A stretch of DNA of 64,000 bases from Dipteris shenzhenensis (taxonomy: Eukaryota > Polypodiophyta > Polypodiopsida > Gleicheniales): the NCBI GenBank assembly GCA_047967505.1, contig CM106540.1, one strand, 5' to 3'. Below, piece after piece: positions 56,380 through 64,000 of this stretch. The position numbers and the translations under genes were made by a program. The notes beneath the pieces were generated by a model. That model saw nothing but the letters and a program-made list of their open reading frames with translations, had not been told where the DNA came from and searched no databases. Every line of letters starts with the position of its first letter. Position 1 is the stretch's first letter.

Positions 56380-57480
56380 CTCATAGGATTTAAGGTTTAG
56401 GATTTCGTGGTTTGGGTTTAGGATTTGGGGTTTAGTGAGTTACGGTTTAGGGTTTAGGGTTTAGGGTTCTAGGTTTGAGGGTTAGGGTTTGGAGGTTAGG
56501 GTTTAGAGTTAGTTGGTTTAGGGTTTAGGGTTTGGGGGTTAGGGTTTAGGATTTAGGGTTTAGGGTTTAGGATTTAGGGTTTAGGGTTTAGGATTTAGGG
56601 TTTAGGGTTTAGTGTTGGGGGTTAGGGTTTAGGGTTTAGGGTTTGGGGGTTAAGGTTTAGGGTTTGGGAGTTAGAGTTTAAGGTTTAGGGTTTAGGGTTT
56701 GGGGTTTGGGGTTTAGGGTTTAGGGTTTGGGGTTTGGGAGTTAGGGTTTAGGATTTAGGGTTTGGGAGATAGGGTTTAGGGTTTAGGGTTTAGGAGTTAG
56801 GGTTTAGGGTTTAGGGTTTAGGGTTTAGGATTTAGGGTTTGGGGGTTAGGATTTAGGGTTTGGGAGTTAGAGTTTAAGGTTTAGGTTTTAGGGTTTAGGG
56901 TTTAGGGTTTGGGAGTTAGGGTTTAGGGTTTAGGATTTAGGGTTTAGGAGTTAGGGTTTAGGGTTTGGGGGTTAGGGTTTAGAGTCTAGGGTTTAGGGGT
57001 TAGGGTTAAGGGTTTAGGGTTTAGGGTTTAGGAGTTAGGGTTTAGAGTTTAGGGTTTGGGGGTTAGGGTTAAGGGTTTAGGGTTTAGGATTTAGGAGATA
57101 GGGTTTAGGTTTGGGAGTTAGGGATTAGGGTTTGGGGTTTGGGAGTTAGGGTTTAGGTTTAGGGTTTGGGGGTTAGGGTTAAAGGTTTAGGGTTTAGGGT
57201 TTAGGGTTTAGGGTTTGGGAGTTAGGGTTTAGGGTTTAGGAGTTTGGGTTTAGGGTTTGGGGTTTAGGGTTTAGGGTTTGGGAGTTAGGGTTTGGGGTTT
57301 GGGGTTAGGGTTTAGGGTTTAGGGTTTGGGGGTTAGGGTTCAGGGTTTTGGGTTTAGGGTTTTGGGAGTTAGGCTTTAGGGTTTAGGGTTTAGGGTTGTT
57401 ATTGGCTAGGGTTTAGGGTTGTTTTGGTTTACAGTTTACGGTTTAGGGTTTAGGGTTGTTATTGGTTTACGGTTGTTATT
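56380..57480 (+). repeat. Degenerate TTTAGGG telomere-type array
   Basis: About 1.1 kb of TTTAGGG (Arabidopsis-type telomere unit), G-rich strand on plus, with frequent variants (TTTAGGA, TTTGGGGG, TTAGGG, TTTAGAG). The last part grades into TTAGGGTTGTTATTGG. It lies between the C-rich tract and the transposase reading frame. Coding sequence continues on both sides, so it is interstitial here. Confidence 0.93.
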
Positions 57481-57558
57481 GGTTAGTGTCTAATTAAATT
57501 TTCAAACAAGTTCTGGATTTTTAAATCATTAATAAAGTAGATTATTGAGAAGAGACTA

Positions 57559-59037
57559 ATGTTCTTTATAATGGTTGCTACAGCTTGTTTGCAAAGGAAA
57601 CTCACAAAGGAGATGGCTACAAAATTTATTCCGGTGATGGAGGTGATTTTATGTTGCAAAAGAGAAGTAGTTGCATTTGCTACAATCCATGAAAGTGATC
57701 CAAATTCTATTTGTCACTTTAGAAGACTTGACGAAGATAAGGTGGCGGTTATCGTATTAAGGATTCTTAGTGCACATGTTGAGCTAAAGCATAAGTGTGG
57801 GGATATGGAAATCCTTGGAGATGTTATGCCCTATAATACTTCCAACAAAGCATTTAATGCATGGGATAGAGATGAGACTTATCCACCAACACATGTCATC
57901 AGGAATACAAAGTGCATATCTTTGGATTTTAGAGTGGGAGATATTTTACAAATGTTATCATTTACAAATAAGTATGTAGCAGAAGGTCAAGTCTTGGGAT
58001 TTGAACAAGTTGAACACTGGACATTTGCGCAGATGAGAATTCAAAAAGTTACTGATGATGGTATGGATGATAACTCAATGTCATTGGATGGTCCCTACTA
58101 TGAGGTAGGTAAGGATTTGAGATGGAGCATGCAATTTTTAAAGATTGGAAAGACTCGGCATGTGGTTTTTAATGATAAACATAACGTATAATACAACATC
58201 AAAGAATTGAAAGAATATGCCAATGTACCAAGCTCTATTCCTTCAGAGATGGATGATTCCAATGCACTCAACTATAGCACTGACGTCTTATCAGAAGTCG
58301 ATGAGTTCATTGGTACAGAGAAAGAAAAATATTTCACAAGTGATGCCTTATCCAGGGTGGATGAGTTCATGCACATTGAGAACTCGGGCAAAGATGTCAA
58401 AAGTGTTATATCTTCAAGCATGGATGGCTTCATGGATACTGATAAAGTTCTTGGAGTCAAAGCAGGTAACTATGGAATTATGGAAATCATGCACGATAGT
58501 ATAATGAGTGATGTTCTCTCTGGAGTAGAGGAGTTTCAAGACTATGGAGTTATGAAATCCATAGAAAGTGCATCAATGAGCGATGTTCTCTCAGGAATAG
58601 ATGAGTTTGAAGATCATTCTAGACACTCTATCACCACTGACTATGGAGTTATGAAATCCATAGAAAGTGCATCAATGAGTGATGTTCTCTCAGGAATAGA
58701 TGAGTTTGAAGATCATTCGGGACACTCTAATGCCATTGTGACAAGTGGTTCTACGATTGTATTAAAAGTAGGGATGAGATCAACAAAGGACTATTCGATG
58801 TTTGACTTTGATTGTGAACTTGTAAATGTTACAAATGGTTTGACGAATGTATCAAAAGCAAGGATGACATCAACAAAGGAATATTCAGTATTTGACTGTC
58901 AGAGTGATAAGATCAAGGATGCAACATCTCATGAAAACAACGTGACAAATAAATCTTACAAGGAGAACTACACAAATCCAAATAAGAATATACAGAAGGT
59001 CCCAAAATGGACATACAGATGCATGAAAAGACAATGA
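57559..59037 (+). pseudogene. N-terminal part of the DUF7869-type transposase frame, or upstream gene, with DVLSG.DEF repeats
   Basis: The frame runs 57559-58191, a TAA, then 58195-59037 in the same phase. After TGA (59035-59037) and TAG (59041-59043), still in phase, comes the transposase frame. The first 210 codons match nothing I know (HFRRLDEDKVAVIVL, GDILQMLSF). The second part contains six degenerate copies of (S)D(V/A)LS(G/E/R)(V/I)(D/E)EF. The last two sit in a DNA tandem repeat (58540-58620 and 58645-58725). It may be one long protein with three disabling stops, or a separate accessory gene. Confidence 0.5.
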
Positions 59038-59079
59038 GTGTAGGCAGATCCAGAAAAGCAACCAAAGAGAATAAGAGTA

Positions 59080-61302
59080 ATGAATGAAGATGTTATGCTA
59101 AAAGCAATGCGATCTACATGCTGTAAGCATACATGTATGCGATCCATTAACTTACATGACATCAAGGGTTGTAAAGAACATGTCTGGCAAAGGAAAGGAA
59201 GCAGAAGAAATGAATACCTACTCACGAGATTGTCTTGCTTTCTTGTAAATGATAAGAGAAGGCGAAGTTCAGGACATCAAATAAGGCCTCTTATAAATGG
59301 AAAAAGTATATGCAATAATGCATATCGCATTATTATAGGATTATCACATGGCACATATTGGAATTTGGCTAATAAAGCAAAGTATGGAGTTAAATTTAAC
59401 ATTCATGGAAACATAGGAAGGCCCAAAACAAGAGCCTCAACGGTTGCGGCAACAGCAATTTTGAAAGATTACATTTATGAAAATGCTTTACCGCAACCCC
59501 ACCTATCAAAAATGCATCTTCCGATAGGTTTGACCAAAAAAGAAGTATTTAACTCTATTGGAGAAACGCAGAGGCAAAGAGGGCATGCACCGGCATCTTT
59601 TCATACTTTGTATACTCTTTGGAAAAAAAGCTTTGGACATGTTAAAATCCCAAAGAGGCAAACAATGTCAAAGTGCAACGACTGTGATGATCTAAAGCGA
59701 GCACTTGAGAGTGCAACATCTCCAGAACAAAAAGAAGCTTACAAAAGAAAGAGAGAATTTCATCATGGACTTGTTCGACATTCTAGAATAAAATATGCAT
59801 TTTGGAAGGAGCAAGCTATTTCTCACCCAAATGAGTACATGTGCATTATTGTAGATGGTATGGATCACAATACAACAACATTACCTCGATTCGTTAACAC
59901 TCCACCTAAGCTACAAGGCAAATACTTTTTAAAGACACATCTATGTGGAGTGTTAGTGCACGGATTTAAGTTTTTTGCAGACATATGGATTGATTCCTTG
60001 CATCTACACGATAGCAATCAAGTTGTAACATCCGTTATGAAGGCAATTCACAATGTACATGCAGAAAAAGGTCACCTACCAGCAACTTTGAGAATACAAG
60101 TAGACAATTGCGGACGAGAGAATAAGAATGTACTCTTCTTTGCATTTTTCTCAATGCTAATCGCTCATAGAATCTTCAATGAGATTGAAGTTGGGTTTTT
60201 GTTGGTTGGGCACACACATGAGGATATCGATCAGGTATTTAGCACAGTTTCAAGAGAACTAAAACACAAGGACATGGAGACAATGGATGACTTGATAAGA
60301 AAATGTGGGAGGCACGTTGGTGGCCATAAGGAAGGAACAATATGTTCAATGGTTGAGAGGATGTATGATTGGAAGAGCTTTATTCTACCTTTCATACAAA
60401 AAGGTGGTGATGCCCTGATTGGTCATAGTGCTCCACACTATTTTCGATTTTTCTTAAAGGATGAAAAACCACTGATGCAATGGCAACACTATTCTCTTGA
60501 TACAAAATGGGAACTTGAAGAACCTTACTCTCTCTTAACTTCAATCCCGAGCAAAGAAATGCATCCAACATGGGCTCCTATAAAAGAATTCAGTGAGAAA
60601 TCCAAAGGTGAAATAGAAGGCTTAAAAGCTTTTATTGCATACAAAGAGGAAATGCTCCGGAGATTTCCTGATTGGAAGCCCTCTTGGAAGGAACACACTA
60701 CTGTTGTAATTAGCAAGACCTACCAATTGATAAAGGACCTTGCAAAAATGCGAGAAGATGATATTAAGGCAGAACGGCCTTTATTTTGGCCAAATGTTGG
60801 TAATGACTTGCGTCCAGCATGTGGTCTCTTTGAAAATGAGTTTGAATCGTTGCTCCCACGTCCATATTGTGGACCCAAGAAGAGAGAGTTTATGCCACAA
60901 ATAGACATAGATGTCCATTGTTTTGTTGGAGTTCGACCATCGGATGATGAACATGAGAACATGAAGTTTTGGGTTGCGAAAGTAGTTGACGTGAGCATGG
61001 ATGACCGGGGGAGAGCTACAACATTTACAGCGGTATGGTATGAGCCAAGGGGCAGGAAGGAGAACCAAGATAATAGTACATTGTATAGTAGTTGTTTGAA
61101 AAAGGAATGGGTCCCAAACCATGAAGCAATTTCAAGACTTTCCACAGAGACAGTCATAGTATCCTGGAAATCAAGGTCAAAGAAAACAAAGAAGAACATG
61201 GGGTATGATGTAGAAGACAAAATAAAATTACCGCAACCAATTATAACGCACATTACAGAGTTCACAAAGATGCTCCGCCCGGGAGGAAGTAGAAGGAGAT
61301 AG
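59080..61302 (+). CDS. DUF7869-type transposase-like protein
   Basis: 740 codons without interruption, the longest real frame in the window. Residues 9-30 are Cys-rich (CCKHTC). CNDCDD near 205 and a helical Lys/Arg stretch follow. The core has MCIIVDGMDHN (Asp259), LRIQVDNCGRENKN (Asp342) and VGHTHEDIDQVFS (378-388; Glu381, Asp382, Asp384). This spacing and the VGHTHxDIDQ signature are typical of DUF7869 proteins. I take them for RNase-H-fold DDE/D transposases, but that is inference. Residues near 600-730 (CFVGVRPSD, FWVAKVVDV, FTAVWYEPRG) look like a small beta-barrel reader domain. The true start may lie further upstream. It is divergent from the protease gene set, with telomere-type repeats just before it. 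Confidence 0.75.
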   Translation: MNEDVMLKAMRSTCCKHTCMRSINLHDIKGCKEHVWQRKGSRRNEYLLTRLSCFLVNDKRRRSSGHQIRPLINGKSICNNAYRIIIGLSHGTYWNLANKAKYGVKFNIHGNIGRPKTRASTVAATAILKDYIYENALPQPHLSKMHLPIGLTKKEVFNSIGETQRQRGHAPASFHTLYTLWKKSFGHVKIPKRQTMSKCNDCDDLKRALESATSPEQKEAYKRKREFHHGLVRHSRIKYAFWKEQAISHPNEYMCIIVDGMDHNTTTLPRFVNTPPKLQGKYFLKTHLCGVLVHGFKFFADIWIDSLHLHDSNQVVTSVMKAIHNVHAEKGHLPATLRIQVDNCGRENKNVLFFAFFSMLIAHRIFNEIEVGFLLVGHTHEDIDQVFSTVSRELKHKDMETMDDLIRKCGRHVGGHKEGTICSMVERMYDWKSFILPFIQKGGDALIGHSAPHYFRFFLKDEKPLMQWQHYSLDTKWELEEPYSLLTSIPSKEMHPTWAPIKEFSEKSKGEIEGLKAFIAYKEEMLRRFPDWKPSWKEHTTVVISKTYQLIKDLAKMREDDIKAERPLFWPNVGNDLRPACGLFENEFESLLPRPYCGPKKREFMPQIDIDVHCFVGVRPSDDEHENMKFWVAKVVDVSMDDRGRATTFTAVWYEPRGRKENQDNSTLYSSCLKKEWVPNHEAISRLSTETVIVSWKSRSKKTKKNMGYDVEDKIKLPQPIITHITEFTKMLRPGGSRRR

Positions 61303-61324
61303 TCCAAATGAAGAATGCCCATGA

Positions 61325-61835
61325 ACACCTATTTCATTAATTTTGGACTCTTGCACTGTCCAAATTCATTTTGTGAGATAATTCTGGATAAAACATTTCA
61401 ATAAAAGAGGCTCTTATAAAACAAAACATTGAGTCAAAAATGAAGATTTAAAAAAATCAAATTAGAAAAAATGACGTGAGATGTTAAAAATAGAGTACAT
61501 CACATTGTTAAAAGAGACAAAAAAGTAAGATTTTAAAAAATCAAATTAGAAAAAATTGCATGACATGTTATGAAAACTAGAGTACATTTCAAAAAGAGCA
61601 CATCACATTTGTAAAGCTCAAAGCCATATGGTGTCAAAAAACACCTTAATACAGTCTCTCTTAACATCATCTTAACGTCACATTTGTACAAGAAGTAGAT
61701 CATATTACTCAAAGCCATATGGTGTCAAAAAACACCTTAATACAAAGCCATATGGTGTCAAAAAACACCTTAATACACCTTAATACAAAGCCATATGGTG
61801 TCAAAAAACACCTTAATATAGTCTCTCTTATCTAA
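61325..61835 (+). repeat. Unit-junction sequence of the composite element, copy 2
   Basis: TTAATTTTGGACTCTTGCAC onward (61335) matches 43592 onward. Then an AAAAAATCAAATTAGAAAAAAT duplication (61449 and 61534). Then four to five tandem copies of AAAGCCATATGGTGTC plus AAAAAACACCTTAATAC (61618-61820), each able to form a GGTGT/ACACC hairpin. It lies between convergent 3' ends of the transposase and the small helical gene. Confidence 0.75.
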
Positions 61836-61837
61836 GT

Positions 61838-62290
61838 CTAGAAGATCTCATCATTGGTCTCTCTTATCTTCTCAACAACCCAATCCTTCACTGCCTCCAC
61901 AGCTGTATCCTCAACATAATTACATGTGAAGAAGAAGTTTAAGCAATCACAAATTGTTTCTTTATAATTTCTCTGAGAGGCTCTTATTGTTCTCTCAGCA
62001 TCCGCATCAAATCGCCCATGACGAGAGCTGCGATAACGCAGGTTACTTAAGAAGTCTAATAGATCTTGTCGTGCTTTTATCATACGTCTTAGAAGTCTTT
62101 CACTGTCTGCTATCTTGAGAGTCTCCTCCCTCTCTGCATGCCTTTGTGCAGCAAATTCCTCTCTCTCCATGTGTGTCAAAGGAGAACCTTGTCGAATTCT
62201 AGCCTCTCTCTGTGCTCCTTGGTCAGCAATCCATTGTTTGAGATTGTTAATTCCGAACTCCACGTCTTCGACAATGCCAAGGACATCCAT
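61838..62290 (-). CDS. Small helical protein of the composite element (copy 2, intact)
   Basis: 150 codons, intact. Start MDVLGIVEDVEFGINNLKQW chosen because the homologue at 44436 starts at the same point. It contains a Glu/Arg-rich central part (MEREEFAAQRHAEREETLK) and a conserved C-terminal half (GRFDADAERTIRASQRNYKE, FTCNYVEDTAVEAVKDW). No Cys cluster, signal peptide or membrane segment. I do not recognise the family. Retention of the frame in one unit and near-retention in the other suggests it serves the element. Confidence 0.72.
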   Translation of the reverse strand: MDVLGIVEDVEFGINNLKQWIADQGAQREARIRQGSPLTHMEREEFAAQRHAEREETLKIADSERLLRRMIKARQDLLDFLSNLRYRSSRHGRFDADAERTIRASQRNYKETICDCLNFFFTCNYVEDTAVEAVKDWVVEKIRETNDEIF

Positions 62291-62299
62291 GGGTGGGGA

Positions 62300-62830
62300 G
62301 ATGATAAAGAAAGGGAGATGGACTACGATGTAAGAAAGAAGAGAGTGTCTGCGGAAGAACTAGGATAGAAGAATACTTGGTTATCAAGATGGATGAAAGA
62401 AGACTCTGAGAGTGTTTGCGGAAGGACTAGGATAGAAGAATACAAGAAGAATACAAGTTAATGAGAAGCACTAGGATGCAAGAAAGAAGAGAGTGTCTGC
62501 GGAAGAACTAGGATAGAAGAATACTTGGTTATCAGGATGGATGAAAGAAGACTCTAAGAGTGTTTGCGGAAGGACTAGGATAGAAGAATAGAAGAAGAAT
62601 ACAAGTTAATGAGAAGCACTAGGATGGATGAAAGAAGAGAGTGTTTGTGGAAGAACTAGGATAGAAGAATACTTGGTTATCAGGATGGATGAAAGAAGAC
62701 TCTGAGAGTGTTTGCGGAAGGACTAGGATAGAAGAATACAAGTTACTCAGAAGGACTAGGATGTAAGAAATAAGAGAGTGTTTGTGGAAGGACTAGGATG
62801 GAAGAATACAAGTGCACTAAGGCACGATGT
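62300..62830. repeat. Tandem repeat, period about 140-170 bp
   Basis: Four to five copies of a block with GAGTGTCTGCGGAAGAACTAGG, ATACTTGGTTATCAGGATGG and ATGAAAGAAGACTCTGAG. Same position as the purine-rich repeats at 44.44-44.87 kb. Confidence 0.85.
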
Positions 62831-63433
62831 GTTCACTACGATAAGGATAAGGGTTGGAATAAAGTGAGTGGCACGATGTGTTCACTATGATAAGGGTTGG
62901 AATAAAGCGAGTGGAGATTGAATGCTCTACTTTAAGTGAGTGGAGATGATAAGGATAAGGGTTGGAATAAAGTGAGAGAAGCAATGCGAATGCTCTACTT
63001 TAAGTGAGTGGAGACTGTCCAACTGAATAAAATTCTCATCACACAAGGATTTATTTCCAAATAATCACATCATCACACATTCATATCAAAAAATTGTGTC
63101 CATGAAAAAATATATTACAAATATTACATCATCACATATTCATATCAAAATTCTCATCACACAAGGATTTATTTTGAAATAATCACATCATCACACATTC
63201 ATATCATAAAATTGTGTGCATGAAATAAATATATTACAAATATTACATCATCACATATTCATATCAGAATTCTCATCACACAAGGATTTATTTCCAAATA
63301 ATCACATCATCACACATTCATATCATAAAATTGTGTGCATAAAGAAATTATATAAATATCATAATTATGCCACTTAAGTAATAAGTCACAAATTGGTGTA
63401 TAATCAACAAAAACTACAAACACAACATCATAC
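62831..63433. repeat. Tandem repeats upstream, period about 110 bp
   Basis: At 63030-63345, three copies of a block with AATTCTCATCACACAAGG, AATCACATCATCACACATTC and AAATATATTACAAATATTAC. 62820-63010 has a shorter duplication (GGCACGATGTGTTCACTA, GATAAGGGTTGGAATAAAG). No ORF. Confidence 0.85.
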
Positions 63434-63438
63434 ATGCA

Positions 63439-64000
63439 TCACAACTCTTGTGATGCTTCTAGTGGAGACTCTGGCAACTCTTCGGATGCTTCCAATGGAG
63501 GCTGTGGTGCTGTAGATGTACACTCGGTCTCTACTTCTTTTGTAGTATGTAGTGCTTTCGGAGTAGACTCAGTATCCTCTTCCTTAAATGCAAGCGGAGG
63601 TGGTGGCAACTCTTTTGATGCTTCCAGTGGAGGCTGTGGTGCTGTAGGTGTACATTGGGTCTCTACTTCTTCTGTAGTATGCAGTGCTTTCATAGTAGAC
63701 TCAGTCTCCTCTTCCTTAAAGGGAAGCTCTGGTATTGCTTCAGTTGCACGTTGTATTCTAATGGCAGCAATTAGGTTTCGAATGATTTCAGCCCTAAACA
63801 ATTGTATATCCTCCTCTGAATATTTGAGCTCCAAAGAGTCTTCCGATGAGATCTGTGGCTTAAGTGAGAAAATTTCTTTGAAAATCAACATGCAGTTGTA
63901 GGCAACTCTCCACCCACAACTATGCCCATCTTCCTGCTCTACTACTAAACGCTTTTGGAAGTCTACCGAGTCTTTGTACTGTCCTGTTTCTCTGATAGCA
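63439..64000 (-). CDS. Ulp1/C48-type protease, C-terminal part (unit copy 2), runs off the window
   Basis: The minus-strand frame is open from the window end. It includes QKRLVVEQEDGHSCGW and RVAYNCMLIFKE, with the catalytic Cys at 63916-63918. Then comes an acidic tail with two long direct repeats (FKEE(E/D)TEST, KALHTT.EVET.CT, TAPQPPLEAS) to the stop at 63439. It aligns with the end of the double protease at 45554-46077, including VET(Q/E)C-type repeats there. Here the Cys is present where module 2 of that gene has Ser. The His-containing exon lies beyond the window. Confidence 0.68.
   Translation of the reverse strand, partial: AIRETGQYKDSVDFQKRLVVEQEDGHSCGWRVAYNCMLIFKEIFSLKPQISSEDSLELKYSEEDIQLFRAEIIRNLIAAIRIQRATEAIPELPFKEEETESTMKALHTTEEVETQCTPTAPQPPLEASKELPPPPLAFKEEDTESTPKALHTTKEVETECTSTAPQPPLEASEELPESPLEASQEL

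Noticed and set aside
56380-57480. The window contains a chromosome end
   Set aside because: Unrelated coding sequence continues on both sides and the array is highly degenerate.
62300-63345. Regular tandem repeats that could suggest a CRISPR-like array
   Set aside because: Units are contiguous without unique spacers, the periods are long and irregular, and the context is plant nuclear DNA.
43580-64000. Endogenous giant virus or Polinton origin for the protease, methylase-like and transposase genes
   Set aside because: No polymerase B, major capsid, packaging ATPase or retroviral-type integrase is seen. Introns and DUF7869 fit a eukaryotic transposon better.

Overview
This is repeat-dominated nuclear DNA of a land plant with a large genome. 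The evidence is an Arabidopsis-type TTTAGGG array, Copia elements primed by initiator-Met tRNA, CACTA (En/Spm) transposases of the plant TNP2 and TNPA-like types, spliceosomal introns, and no recognisable host gene. A fern or another non-flowering lineage is a guess from the element mix. Almost every coding region is a transposon gene, and most carry in-frame stops.

Layout, left to right. At 1-2.1 kb lies the 3' end of a CACTA TNP2 gene with its subterminal array. At 2.1-6.8 kb are a hAT-like relic and a diverged MITE. At 6.8-12.35 kb is the 5' half of Copia element A, broken by two solo LTRs and a MITE, each with a clean target-site duplication. At 12.35-16.3 kb is the 5' half of Copia B on the minus strand. 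At 16.3-22.6 kb are a TNPA-like fragment and a second CACTA TNP2 gene carrying a MITE. At 23-27 kb are an LTR, a MITE and a relic of a different DDE-like transposase (HGKG..DG.G motif) between repeat arrays. At 27.1-28.98 kb is the 3' half of Copia A (minus), and at 28.98-30.55 kb the 3' half of Copia B (plus). The target-site duplications of A and of B match only across the 12.35-28.98 kb interval, so that interval has been inverted through the two pol genes.

At 30.55-37.5 kb is a third TNP2 gene (minus) interrupted by a MITE and by a complete 2.6-kb gag-only LTR element. At 37.97-41.69 kb is a CACTA derivative carrying only the TNPA-like gene. At 42.4-43.6 kb is a truncated third Copia family.

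The most interesting part is 43.6 kb to the end. It is a unit of about 17.7 kb, repeated head to tail, with the second copy running off the window. On the minus strand the unit carries a small helical protein, a gene with two tandem Ulp1/C48-type cysteine-protease modules, and upstream of these a roughly 1,100-codon reading frame with a DGQH (ParB-like) segment and a degenerate DNA-methyltransferase-like segment. On the plus strand, divergently, it carries a 740-codon transposase-like protein of the DUF7869 type with candidate RNase-H-fold acidic residues. Between the two gene sets lie about 1.4 kb of polypyrimidine with palindromic CCGCGG-centred units, 1 kb of C-rich DNA and 1.1 kb of degenerate TTTAGGG repeat. 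I infer one composite mobile element (transposase, SUMO-type protease and possible DNA-modification functions). I cannot define its ends.
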